Part shown: one piece after another, positions 34,414-46,800 of the stretch
How the letters are laid out: the number at the start of each line of letters is the position of its first letter
Numbering within the stretch: the first letter of the stretch is position 1
NCBI RefSeq assembly: GCF_000204055.1
Contig: NW_006768786.1
Span: forward strand, 33,368 to 97,367
Origin: Melampsora larici-populina 98AG31
Taxonomy: Eukaryota; Basidiomycota; Pucciniomycetes; Pucciniales; Melampsoraceae
DNA length: 64,000 nt
Reading direction: 5' to 3'
Notes under the pieces: generated by a model
Database searches by the model: none
Seen by the model: only the letters and a program-made list of their open reading frames with translations
Told to the model about the DNA's origin: nothing
Made by a program: the position numbers and the translations under genes

Positions 34414-34969
34414 AATGATTCCATTCTCTACATCAATCAAAGCTAATGATTTGGAAAACAAAAAGGTATAGATTAGTTTAAGTTGGATGGGGAATTTGAT
34501 TCTGATGATTTGATTGGTCACATACGATTATCTGTAGTCGAGTTTAATTCACGACTGATAGTAGCAGGAGCAACTATCAAATCTTCTAATCAAGGACCGA
34601 TCCACTAAAAAAACCCAAAGACAATTAATTCCAAGAGATCGAAAAGGCTTCATTGAAAGTTGTAATAATAGATTCACTTACTTGAGGTGCGGTTCTCAAA
34701 GGATAACAATATTGTCTTAAAGTTTGTTTAGAGATCTCAGCACTAACATCTTTTTCTTCATGATCAGTATGATCGCTAATTGACTAGATTTCAATAATCT
34801 ATCAATTGTTTCTGCTACTTGGATTTGACCAGGATGAGGTCTAGCAGTCACATGAATAAATCTAAAAAATTCTCAAATCAGAATTGAATCAGAGTGAATC
34901 TTTGGATTGAAATGAATCCAAAGGGATAAAACTCAACGAATGAAATGAACCGATTTGACCCAACAATCC
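34414..34969 (-). pseudogene. Decayed phenylalanine/histidine ammonia-lyase gene, split by the Harbinger insertion
   Basis: Exon-like pieces on the minus strand, in the right order and with splice signals between them, match the aromatic ammonia-lyase family (deamination of Phe or His with an internal MIO cofactor). They are GLLGQIGSFHS (about 34969-34938); FIHVTARPHPGQIQVAETIDRLLKSSQ (34861 on); SDHTDHEEKDVSAEI to LRQYCYPLRTAPQ (to about 34683); WIGP then LEDLIVAPATISRELNSTTDN (about 34604-34526); and PLIDVENGII (34442-34414). Damage is visible: a one-base frameshift after SSQL and an in-frame TGA after WIGP. The catalytic N-terminal MIO region is not present in the window. The Harbinger element interrupts the gene between ATC ATT and CAT CAC, where the family has a conserved HHGG. 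A poorly preserved continuation may exist at 30012-29885. Confidence 0.8.
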
Positions 34970-36429
34970 TCTCCATCTCGATTCTTGATCTTTATATCTC
35001 TTCGGGTGGCAAATCAAACGTCAATCATGGATCGAGCTTGGTAATGTGGCCTTTGCCATTAAAGTTCCCACAATCCTCATTGTATACGAGCCTATAAAAG
35101 CTGTCAGTTCAACTTCCAAGACTGATTAGCTGGTTGAAGGACAAAATTGAAGCAGGTAAGGAGAGTTCAGACTTACGCAGTGAAACGACGTCGCAAGTGG
35201 TCACACTTGCGTTGTCAAGCTAAATACACAAAACTGAGAGTTGTAAGTCACGATGATTCCACAAGAAACCAAAGGACCAGGATTTTAACTGAAGAGCTCA
35301 CGCGAGAGACAAAAAAGACGCAGGGGTGAGGACGCAACACAAGAAAAGTTCGTACGCAGGGGTTGAGGCCACCATGCAGCCTCTGATTGGACGTTGTGTG
35401 CCCTCCAACCTTTGGCACGCGACATCCAATCAGAGGCTGCATGGTATTTCACCTTTTGGCAATCAGTGAAATTGCACAGGCCGATGAGTGTTCCCTCCAG
35501 AATTTTTGGAAACCAGACAGTGACTCGTGAGTGAGCCACTGTCAACACGCCAAGGCCACGAGTTGTTGCCCTTTCAGGATCCGTATGTAACGTGGTGGTG
35601 TTTGGTTGCATCTGTCCCGTCATCCACACAGACTGATTCAGAGGATGAGCTCAGCAAGCAAAGTAAGTCTCTGCTCACGCTTACTTGGCTCAGCAATCAG
35701 TTTTGGAAAGATGCCACGCGATTTCGCGCTGACCATGCGAGGACCAAGCAGGCGGTCTATAGGCCCGCAGGACGCGCCTACAAGTCCCGCTGCTGGCTGC
35801 TCTGGGATTAAACAGGGGCGGCCCGTGAAGGCCAGCCCAGGGTGGCCTGCAGTCTGGCCAGGGGCGAGTCTTGGGTCGGAAACCGACCTGACGGATTTCA
35901 GACTGGTTGGGACCAACTTCTGACCCAGGATCCCCCCGTGGTGTACCTTGATTACTCCTTACAAACAAGCCCGTTTCCCTTTCACCGTTACTCTTAAACA
36001 ATTACCCGTGAAACACCTAAACGCATACTTCCAGGAGAAGTCAGCTCTTATCTTCGTATTTTATATCTTACATCCCAACCCTAGATTTAAGGGTTAGAAT
36101 ACATAACGTGGGTTAAAGTTATACCCCGTTACAAGTTCGAATGCCATTGCCAGATGTATCATGTTTTGCGAGGGTGTCACAGTCAGTGACTCAATCATCG
36201 CTGACACTCGACTGACACTCAGCACGATCCCAGAGATTCACAGATAATTTCCATGTAACAGTCGAGATGCTGTCATTGGTTCGTGAAGCAAGGTTCTCGC
36301 ACACTGCAAGCAAGAGGACCATCGACCGTTTCTATTTTTCAAAGAGATGCTGGAGCTGAACGTATATTGAGAAATCTTCAATACCCTTCAAACCTTTTCT
36401 GTTTTGAATCAAGACGCTAAATCATATCA
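34970..36429. other. Repeat-bearing intergenic region upstream of SKI2
   Basis: Holds the 35372-35444 hairpin, a GC-rich patch at about 35740-35945, and ATACACCACGGGG-type terminal sequence in inverted orientation at 35925-35944. The last 400 bp lead into SKI2. No gene is supported. Confidence 0.5.
35372..35444. repeat. Perfect 20-bp inverted repeat (hairpin)
   Basis: Arms at 35372-35391 and 35425-35444 (CCATGCAGCCTCTGATTGGA and its complement) with a 33-base loop. Directly before it, a CGCAGGGGT(T)GAGG word occurs twice (about 35320 and 35355). Probably a small MITE or transposon end. Confidence 0.8.
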
Positions 36430-39400
36430 ATGGTCCCATTAGCCACCGAAGACGAGCTGTGGGCGACCGAAGGCCTTGCCGATGCGCCAGAATCAGATCC
36501 GACTCTCGAAGCCCAACCACCACGACGGCCGATCAATGCCACTGAATTCAAGGATTTCCTCAACTCCAAACTCCTCAAACCTGGTCCGGCGGTACCCAAA
36601 CTATGGACCTCGAGTCGCGTTACTCATTGGGAAGGGGACCCGATTTTAGGCTTACTACAACACCAATCCATCGGCGAGCTACTGCGTAGTCAGCCAGGTC
36701 AAATGTCTACCAGTCTTGAATTCGTCACTGCTGGACTTGAGGGAAAAGTGGTTGGCTATCGTGAGGTTAGTGGCTAGATTCAAAACACCTGTATGTGTGG
36801 ATCTATTTGATCATAAGAGATGAAGACGCCGTATGTGGATGAACTATGTGCTCTTTGTATTTATCTTGAAATTGATAAGAGATGTTTCCTCATTGTACAA
36901 TATATTCAACACACACCGGATGGTCCTTTTGAAAGCTGTCCAAGCCCTCCGGACCTTCCATGACCGCCAAGACATCTTCCTCATTAAGTCGAGAGCCTGC
37001 TAGCTACACCGAGGACTTTGTTAGGGGCAAGTCGGGGTAAGTGAATGTGAAATCACATCGCGCACGCGACATTATCGTCAACCTGAGAAAATTCACGATG
37101 TGACTTTAAACCTTGCGAACAGATATTTTCCTTTTACACCGGGTGGTTTGGAAGTGGGAGTTGAGCTGCAGCCAATGAGCAACCAAGTCGAACCCGACGA
37201 ATTGGTGGAGAGTATTGAGAAAGGCTTCGAGTCCAACCGCGGTAAGCTTTTTGATCTCATATCTCCTTGAGCTGGACGTTCAATTGCTATCTCCTACAGG
37301 TGGCATACGTACTATCCCCCCTGGATTTACTAGAGGACTTGACTTTAGCGATACGGCAATGGATGCTGAAACGGAAGCAGAAGATTCGGCTGATGTGGCA
37401 CCCAGTCAAGTGGAGCCTATCTATGTGCCCACTGAAAAATTCAAGCGTACCGTGCGGCAAGAAGACCGAGATAATGCTGAGACAAAATCGTTTTCAGCGC
37501 AGATAGATGAAGAAGTAGAAGCTCTACTCCCCAATAGTGTCAGTCGATCATGAGTCATTGTGTTCCGGTATCTTATTGACGTGTGACTCTCCGTTCGATG
37601 ACCTCAGCGGGTGGACCTAGCTTCGAATGTGAAGGTCTCGGCTGAACGCAAACGTCCCGTCATCTCTAAGCGAGATTGGGCTCATGTGGTGGATGTCAAT
37701 CAAGAATTGGTAAACTTCAGGGACCTGGTACCCGATATGGCGAAAGAGGCAAGTCTTGCGAGTTTGATGAACGTGTGCTTTTGACAATCTGGCTCATCGG
37801 GTTCTTTCATGTATAGTATCCCTTTGAGCTCGACACTTTCCAAAAAGAAGCCGTTTATCACCTGGAGATGGGGGATTCAGTCTTTATCGCTGCTCACACT
37901 TCAGCTGGAAAAACTGTGGTGGCAGAGTACGCCATTGCGCTTGCAGCTCGACACATGACTAGGTGAGATAAGCGCGGGCCTACATATAACTAGTATCCTT
38001 GGGAAAGATGGCTTACCAGGACATACTTGCATCCGATTCTGATCAATCAGATGCATATACACGTCACCCATCAAAGCTTTGTCTAATCAAAAATTTCGCG
38101 ACTTCAAGCAGACGTTTGATCCGGACACCGTTGGTATCTTAACTGGTGATGTGCAGGTCAACCCAGACGGTAGCTGTCTAATTATGACCACTGAAATTTT
38201 GAGAAGTATGCTCTACAAAGGAGCTGATCTGATACGGGATGTGGAGTTTGTTGTCTTCGATGAAGTACATTATATCAATGACTCGGAGGTACGTGCTCAA
38301 CACATCGTAGGCTGATTGTACTGGCATCTGAACAATCTTATTTTTATCAGCGGGGTGTGGTTTGGGAGGAAGTCATTATCATGCTCCCTGATCATGTTAC
38401 CATCATTTTGCTGTCAGCCACTGTACCAAACACCAAAGAGTTTGCAGATTGGGTAGGGTAAGAATAGTCTAGTCTTTGTGATATTTTGGGTTCTCGATGT
38501 CAATCCATTTTTCCCCAACTCGAAACATCACACAGACGAACCAAGAAGAAAGATATCTACGTCATCAGTACTCCGAAAAGGCCTGTTCCTCTGGAACACT
38601 TTTTGTACGCAAATAAAGACTTGTACAAGATTTTGAACGCTAAAGGGGAGTTCTTGGGACAAGGGTTCGTAGGTTTCTTTTTACCCATTCCACCTTGATA
38701 TCAACTCGAAGGAAAGCGTGCGCAATAATGAGCCACCAATGTTGACCCAATCTTCATGTAGACACAAGGATGCCGGAGATGCATTGAAACGCGCTCAAGT
38801 AAAAGAACGAGAGGCTGCAGGTATGTTACCTTTGACCCGGATGGGCGCTGCGGCATCTAACCGTGGTCAACGTGGTGGCGCGCAGTCTCGCGGGAGTCGC
38901 TCAAATACCTCAGCGCGTGGAAATACTAACTTGATGGCTAGAGGAGGTGGGCGTGGAGGAGGCGGCCATAATAGTGGACGAGGTAATCAAGAAGATAGAA
39001 ATCTATGGGTACATCTGGTAGGATTGTTGAAGAAACAGAACCTGCTACCAGTTGTGGCATTTACATTTTCTAAGCGAAGATGTGAAGATAATGCATCGAG
39101 TATGCCCAATACAGACCTATGCAGTGCAAAGGAAAAGAGCGAGATTCATGTGATCATCGAAAGAAGTTTGAAAAGGCTCAATGGTATGTACATGGGTCAA
39201 GATTCGCCTTGGTCGACGTGAAGTTGATGGTTACTTTTTCCATCTTCAACAGATTCTGATAAAAAACTGCCTCAAATATTGAGGATGCGTGATATGTTGA
39301 GCCGCGGGGTTGGTGTACATCATGGCGGGCTACTCCCGATAGTCAAAGAGGTCTGGTTTATGAAAGGCTCTTATGTTTTGTTATGCGCAAAACTGATTGA

Positions 39401-41911
39401 ACTTTTTATTGCAGTTGGTCGAGATCTTGTTCACGCGTGGATTGGTCAAAGTGCTATTCGCAACTGAGACTTTCGCAATGGTAAGGTTTCCCCGAAACAA
39501 AACGGATCATTGATGACACCAGTTAAATGTTTTGGTGTCGAATTTAGGGTGTGAATATGCCGGCACGCAGTGTTGTTTTCTCGGGTATAAAGAAACATGA
39601 TGGTCACTCCTTTCGGGAATTGCTACCTGGTGAATACACCCAAATGTCGGGAAGAGCCGGTCGTAGAGGATTGGATAGCACTGGAGTCGTTATCATCGTA
39701 TGCACAGACCAGCCTCCGGATGTGCGTTTATTTCTATTTCTGATATGGCACTAGGTAAGGCAATGCCTAAAATTATTGAAATCGTCGATTTTTGGCCTTA
39801 GACCTCGACATTGCACAAAATGCTCCTGGGTCAACCTACCAAGCTACAGTCTCAATTTCGACTGACATATAAGTTAGTCGATCCGTACGATGCTTTTGAC
39901 CATGCTCGAGGCTGAAATGATGCTTCACACATCAGCATGATTCTGAACCTCTTGAGGGTTGAAGCTCTTCGGGTCGAAGAGATGATTAAACGGAGTTTCT
40001 CGGAAAACGCTCAGCAGAGATTGTTACCTGATCAGCAGAAGAAGATTGTAGAGTGTGAACGAGAGCTGCGAGCACTGGGCATATCGGACGATCCAGAGAG
40101 GAATGAAAACATCAAAGAATATCTTGGATTGATGACACGATTGGAAGCACTGAACGCAAGCATGATTGAAAGCATTTTGAGTCATCCCTCCGGCTCTCGT
40201 GCCTTCCAATCAGGCCGCCTTGTGATACTGCGGGATGGGGTATGTCGATTTCCCTTGATATCCCTATTGACTAACCCATCCGGTGAAGCTTTCTGATCTA
40301 CGACCTCTAGCATTTCCGAGATAATCCAGCGGTGATCCTAAAGCTTGCTCCAGGATTCCACAAATCTGCCGATGGCCGTATCGATCGATCACGAACTTAT
40401 CTTGTTCTTGCCTTTGTACCCACTGAAATCCGCGCAGGCACAAAAGGTAAGGCTTATACCTAGCAAAACTCATGGCTGAACATTTCCTGAGGTTATTTTG
40501 CCTTCTCCAGATTTACCTTCTGAGTCGGTTCCACCTCGCTGGCCACCGCGAATTCATGCTCAGACCGAAGACCTTACCTATGAGCTTGCCGTGATACCCA
40601 CGTCGTCCGTCTCCCTGATCACCAAACACTTGATAAAACTAGACGCAGAGTCTATCGCGAATCATCATAGAAAGTCAGAGATGGAGAATACACTGAAGAA
40701 CTTTAAGGAAAGTCAACTTCTGAATCAACTGGCTGATACAAATATCATTCAAGATATCCAGGAAATCGAATGGGAATCTACAAAGTTACGTTCCGTAGAT
40801 TTTAGAGATTTGTTGCACGAACGGGATACCCTTTTGGCTAGTCTCATAGCTTTCGGTGATATAGAACAGACGGAAGGGTTCATAGATTCGGTGAGTTTCT
40901 TGGAGACAAATAGACCCCACAGCCTATGAAGTGTGTAAGTTGGTGATTGACGTGATCTATGTGGAACTCCAGTACGAAGCTTTGTACAATGAACAGGTGC
41001 TGAATACCCGATTAGCCGCGTGAGTATGATCGCCAAACATGACTCCATGCAACATAAATAGAGTTTGAGCTCTGTGCTGTCTCAATGCAGATTACGCATG
41101 GCTTCGAGCGATCAGAATCTAGAACTTTTACCCGACTATGAAGCACGCATTGCTGTTCTGAAGGAACTGAAGTTTATCGATGAGCGTTCGACCGTGCTCC
41201 TCAAGGGTCGAGTGGCTTGTGAAGTGAGTCTAGTCTGTTGACAAGCCCTTGAGCATCTTGTTTTCTATGGCTCAATGTTGGGACGGCTTTGTATCTTAGA
41301 TTAACTCTTCCTCCGAGTTGATTTTGACTGAGCTCATCTTGGACAACGTGTTCATGGACTATGATCCATCAGAGACAGTCGCACTTCTCAGCGCCCTGGT
41401 GTTCCAAGACAAAACTGATAATAAACCGATGCTCACACCCGCCCTTGAACAAGGATGTCAACAGCTCACCAAGATCTCTGAGAGAGTGGAGGAAGTTTGT
41501 TTAAGACATAGAGTTGAGGTTGACGATGTTGAAGGGCCTCGTTCCAGTCATTCTGGGTTAAATTTCGGTATGGTAGAGCTGGTGTGGCACTGGGCGCAAG
41601 GAATGGTCAGCATCTATCTCATTTTGAAGATCAAGATGAGGAGGATGTGTCTACAGACATCAATGCACTATACTGGACGCTATACTGACATACTTTGCTG
41701 GTTGCCTAAATAGCCATTCGCGGAACTGGTGGGCTTGAGTGACATCCAGGAAGGCACGATTGTGCGAACAATGACAAGATTGGATGAAAGTTGTCGGGAG
41801 GTTAAGGATGCAGCACGTATTATCGGAGACGCTACATTGGGTAAGAAAATGGAGGCATGTCAGGCACTTATCCGGCGCGATGTTATCTTTGTCAGTAGCT
41901 TGTACATTTGA
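36430..41911 (+). CDS. SKI2: SKI2 RNA helicase, SKI complex (DExH/Ski2-like)
   Basis: SKI2 is the helicase of the cytoplasmic SKI complex that feeds mRNA 3'-5' into the exosome. Twenty-one exons join in frame: 36430-36765, 36936-37036, 37123-37241, 37300-37538, 37608-37748, 37817-37962, 38051-38288, 38351-38457, 38536-38664, 38762-39183, 39253-39350, 39415-39480, 39548-39721, 39802-39872, 39936-40239, 40311-40446, 40511-40890, 40973-41019, 41091-41223, 41300-41605, 41714-41911. The product is 1296 residues, close to yeast Ski2 (about 1290). Motifs: [83 protein letters not shown]. An Arg/Gly-rich part of the arch insert ([19 protein letters not shown]) sits in exon 10. The DSHCT end reads [27 protein letters not shown]. 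Intron 5 uses a GC donor (GCAAGT at 37749). The second exon's 5' border is the least certain. Confidence 0.95.
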
Positions 41912-43235
41912 AATCACAAACTTCAGTCTCGAGTGTGTATCTGCGAGCGATACGCAAGACACACAGAAACTTGTTTTGTAGGGCTTTGAGTGAGTGTTGG
42001 AACCACCGTTAACACAATTTGGGTCAGGTGGAAGCACAAGATCTCAAACTGATACCAGCCGTAGAGCTTCGAAGTTGCTCGAGTCACTAAATTTGTCTAC
42101 TATAGCTACACGGCCTTGCATTATGACCAGTTGATCTTGTGCTCTCTGGATACAGTTTCATGGTTTCCTCGGCTGAAATCGATTTACATCAATAAGAAAT
42201 AAACCTACTCACAGTGGATGTCACATTCTTTACATTGTCTTCAATCATCAAATCAAAGACAATGTTTCTGCGAGTGATTTCAACCTGACATCTCATCCAC
42301 GCCAGTCTTTGCATGCAAGCAGAAGAATCAACCTTACAACACTTGAATTATTTTGGATCAGGTGATGATTGATAACATCACCGCTCTTTCTACTGATCTC
42401 CAATGTAGGTGTAAGATCATTTTGATGACGATTTTTAGTTTTCAAGCAAGTCTCAACCTTCATGAACATGCACAATGGTGAGGATATTGATCAAAGAATG
42501 AAGGTCATCTATTCATCTGCAGAAGTTTGCATCATGCTTGGTAGTGGTGCAACCGAACTTCAAAGTACGCGTAGAATGAGTGCATCGTGGCAGGTTCAGG
42601 TGTTGGATTTCTGCAGCAGAGGATGAAGCTTTGGACAACAATCATTGACCCGGCATGGCCATAAATTTCCGCGTTCCAATAATTCTCGGCGCGAACTGCG
42701 AAGCATGGTTTGTCAGTGCGATTTCGGCAAGTAGACCCACTCCACTTTGTGGAGCTTACGGATGGGGTGTTTGCAGGCAACATCTAAGCTGAATTTCAAA
42801 ACATATTCATTTTGGGGTGAAAAGTAGTATCAAGTGAACTTTGACTACTGCACAATGAAAATTAACTCGGAATTGTCAATAGTATGCTTCAATTATCTAC
42901 ACGGCTTGGACATTCCTGGGGTTCTTTAAAGAGGGTAGACAAGAGAATTCCATCGCACGAAGAAGGTAACATGAGTGTGTGAAGTAAAAAGTGTTGGAAG
43001 ATGGAAGTTGATACGATAGGCGTGGTAAAGGTAGAAAAAGAATATTGATTATCATCTAAGAAATTGTAAACGTCTTTGTCTTGAAAAGGTACGAGAGATT
43101 TTGAGACAGGCCCAATATCAATGTTGATTATATACTTCTGAAGAAGCCAGGCTGTGCAACACCCCGCTACGAACCAAAAGGTGCTTCGTGGGTGTCCGAG
43201 AGCTCGGAGGAAAAGCTGGTGATTGACGCTGGCAC
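41912..43235. other. Convergent intergenic region
   Basis: 3' sides of SKI2 and of the GPI-anchor candidate. Open frames up to 155 codons lie antisense or out of frame to nothing recognisable and have no domain. No gene is called. Confidence 0.5.
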
Positions 43236-43963
43236 TTAAGCAAATAGGAGTCCGACAGCACCGAAAAGACTGATGGCAACGGGGATAACTGCTGAAAAGT
43301 CTGAGATCATAGCCGAAGCGCCAGATGAGGGGGCAGGAGTCTGAAAGATGGACCAAGCCAAAGTCTGTGGATTAGCACGAGCGATCGCCGAACTGCGGCC
43401 TCAAGTCGTTTGAAGACAAATTACTTACGTCGGGGGTAGATGATGTGTTTTGAGCCCCTGTCTCAGCAGGAGGGGGAGAGGAGGAATTGCCACTGTCTGG
43501 GCTGGTGGACTTCAACTCCGTTGGAGGGGTATCGCTTGGCTTCGCGTCAGTGACACCCGAGTTGACTGGTGGAGGAGTCATAGTATCTTGTGTGCTGCTA
43601 GACTCTTGGCATACGCATCCTTTGCTGTCAGACGGTGGTGCAAGGCCAGGCTACAGCGCATTGGAAGTTTGGACATCTCAATCAGCAAGCAGTAGACAGA
43701 AAGTCAGCGGTGAAGTTAGTACTCACCATTGTCAAAGCACCCGATTGGCCTATTGAAGTTCCTGCAGTTGCATTCGCGTGCGCGCCGGCAGAAAGTGTTG
43801 ATTTGCTGGAAGCTTCGGCAGACGCGGTAGCAGAGGCGGAAGCATTGACGGCCAACATGTTAGGGAAAGACAGGGAACCAAAAGTGGGTAGACCGTGTAC
43901 TATCGAGCTACCCAAGAAGAATTGAAGACCGAGGCATAAGGTAATAGCGTTGAAAGTAGGCAT
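43236..43963 (-). CDS. Secreted Ser/Thr/Pro-rich protein, probable GPI-anchored cell-surface protein
   Basis: Three exons fit, all phase 0: 43963-43727, 43650-43429 and 43364-43236 (195 residues). The start is a good signal peptide (MPTFNAITLCLGLQFFLGSSIVHG, cleavage before LPTFGS). The mature protein is Ala/Ser-rich at first (ASATASAEASSKSTLSAG, with two NAS/NAT glycosylation sequons). Next comes a short Cys segment (GCVCQESSS) and a Pro/Ser/Thr-rich stalk (TPPTELKSTSPDSGNSSSPPP). It ends in small residues plus a hydrophobic C-terminal tail (AVIPVAISLFGAVGLLFA), the arrangement of a GPI-attachment signal. The Cys pair and stalk suggest a fungal wall protein; no named family is recognised. 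Exon 2 begins right after an in-frame TAG that serves as acceptor, which supports the intron. Confidence 0.75.
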
Positions 43964-46800
43964 TTTGACAATGACTTGAAATTCAAAAATAAGCTGGAAT
44001 CGGATGCACAAAAATTTGTTAGTGAAGAAGGTGAGGTAAAGGAGAGTGATTGTTGCACTACACGGTTTAATAATTCTTTTTGGCTCAGACGAGAAGACAC
44101 ACGATGGAGTGGCTATGGAATTTGAGTGAATAAAGAGAATAAAATACGAGATTGTTCTCTGTAAGGCGACGCCCGGAGGCTTTAAATTACATTCACCAAC
44201 AGTTCAGTAGCTCGCCGCTGCCGAATTTTTACGAAAGGCCCACCTGCAAGCAAGAAGACAAACACCAAGTCATCAGGTGGACCCTAAATTCAGCCCTGGT
44301 GACGGTGACGAGCAGATGAGTGTAGCAACGAAACACGCACAAACCCTTTCAGAGGAAGAAATTTATCGCAACGGTGATTGTGCATCCCGAATGTATGTAG
44401 ATTCCGTCATACAAACCCGCTTCAACCAAGGATGGCACTGCAGTACAAGCAGCGTTGAATGTGTTTTGCAATGGTGGTGCAAACCCCACTACCCTCACCC
44501 GATCAGCACAAATGAGAAATGTGAGGGATTTCTGGGCTCGATTGAGTCTCACCCTAACTTCAAGGGATGATGTTACTACCCAGGGTCCTAGTGCAAAAGA
44601 TGGTGTTCATTTTGATTCAAGAGTTGATCACGTCTTTCTTGACTAAAACAGCTGTGGTAGCAGGATTTAATGGATGCCGGCACCCTGAAGACTAAGAAGT
44701 CTTTCAGTGTACTTGTGGGGCAGTACTTCCGGATACACCACATAGAACACGATGTCAGACTACCAGAAGGGGCTCTTGGGTCTCAATTTTAAAACGACCT
44801 GAATGCTTGATTTGGGTTGCAAAATTGTACTGGACACCTCCAAACCGGACTCAAAGGCCACGAAAGCTAGATCATCGACATAGCAACAAAAAGAGAAAAA
44901 GCGTGTGAGAGGGTAGCATCACATAAGGCATGAGACTGTGTTACCACAAGCTCAAGTTTGCAAGGGGATTGTTTTGAATTGATTTCTTTGGGTCAAAGAT
45001 GTTATCTCATGAGGGTTGGCCTGAAGAAAATGCAGAGAAAAGGAAAGGGCTGTGCTTGTGCTTGTTCAGACTCTTTATCTTGATCTCAGGATTGGTAAAG
45101 TGGGAATAATTGCTCTACACAACTATTCATGTCAACTTTTTTGTTGTCTTCTTTGATTATCGTATGGTTTCACATTTCTAAAATTGTGCTTCTGTCAAGA
45201 TATTTGAGTGGTCAAAAAGCACTTAAAGCAATGCAAAAAAATGGGTGATCTGAGTGTGTTTATGGAAGGGAGGCAGCCATTCATCTCAAGCACACCTTCA
45301 TGATTGCCTTTCCAGGATTAGCAGACTGAATGTGAAGCTTCCATCATATGTTTTCTTCCTCAACTGGACTTTGGTAACGAATGTTGAGCCCTTTCCCTAC
45401 TTTGCAAGGTCTTCAACTCATGGCAGTTGCTGAGATTTCTCTGATAACTCTTGAGTTTCTGTATTTGTTTGTATGATTGCTGTTGATTTAGCCTGGGACA
45501 GATACTATTCCAGGACAGTGTCCTCTACTCAATTATAGCATTCTTCTTTTCTAAACCTTTGATGCTGTTTCCTCCCCTTTCAGGGATACCCCCAACCTCA
45601 TAATTTATTCAAAGTAGATGCCCGCCACTGGCTTAACCTCCAAAAATTCTGCTATAGTCCTCAATAAATGTTGAGTTACTAAGCAGGATTTACAGCATTA
45701 CTTAGCTTGACAGAGTGGTGCTTGAGGATAGCTGGCTGAGAGATTGTGAAGATGGGAAGGCAAAATTTAAGTTACCTGCTGTAGGGTCTCTTGAGCCTGA
45801 CTTGAACTCCTCCAGTCTAACAACAACTGTTCACCAGATTTTCAGTGATAACATACATTGCAGATGAAAATCAGGGAGTGATTTATGTAGACATAATATT
45901 TTCTCATAACCTTTCGATGCTGTCTCTCATAAGTAAACCCACAGAGCAATAGAGTTCAAAACATTCACATGCATGGAAAGATATATAAGCAGTCATCTTG
46001 AAGGAGTACACATGAGTATACTCCAAATTTCATCATATGTGACATAATGATATATGGTGATGCAAATGCATGATTTGTGTCATAAAGATTCCCACTAGCA
46101 AGCATATCCTTCTTTATCTTATGTTTGATGAAGATATACTTTTCTTTGACAGATATGTCAAGGAAAGGGAGGTCAAGAGAAGCAACAGGCTAAATCAGAT
46201 GTTTGTGCTTCACAAACAGCTATAATCATTCCATCTCAAGCAGATGACTTCAGCCTAGGACCACCCAAAGAGATAGTATCATCTTTGATCTTCTTAACAG
46301 GTCAAATTCCTCCAACTAAATTATTGATTGTTGCATTTAATCTGAAGTTTGGATAGGTATTTCGTGAAATCTGAAGATGGATGATGTGGCTTCTGGTCTT
46401 GGGCTCCATCAAAGTGATAATGCATTTTTCCATCTGTGCAGAGCCTCAAGTTCCAGCGGTGAAGATAATCTATCACTTCAGTTCATCATGAGAAAAAAAC
46501 TTGCGCCATGATCAACACCACCAAAAGCTAGAAATCCAAGTTGATCCAAATCACAAGCTTAGTCTCGATAACATCACGTTTATTGGGGCACGAGTTCTTC
46601 GCTGATGTATAATTCGAGGATCCAAGTGGTTTTGTTAAGATCACACTCTCAGAAGATCACAAAAAAAAGTAGGCCTATGTAGATTTGTGATTTAAAAGGA
46701 AAAGGATCTGAAATAGAGGAAGGGACTCGTTTGATGTTGCACTTCAATAGGAGAAACATGGGACTCTAGTCAAAGTCAGGAGTTCCATGGTTGAATTAAT
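43964..46800. other. Gene-poor interval
   Basis: Only short frames (longest 97 codons at 44277-44570, without recognisable features). From 44.8 to 46.7 kb the sequence has many stops in all frames and looks like decayed repeat. I saw no terminal repeats in it. Confidence 0.5.

Noticed and set aside
35638..36001. Several frames of about 100 codons on both strands
   Set aside because: Low stop density is explained by the high GC content of this patch; no domain, no start context and no splice partner.
42889..43356. Minus frame of 155 codons downstream of SKI2
   Set aside because: It overlaps the true last exon of the GPI-anchor candidate in another frame and has no recognisable feature.
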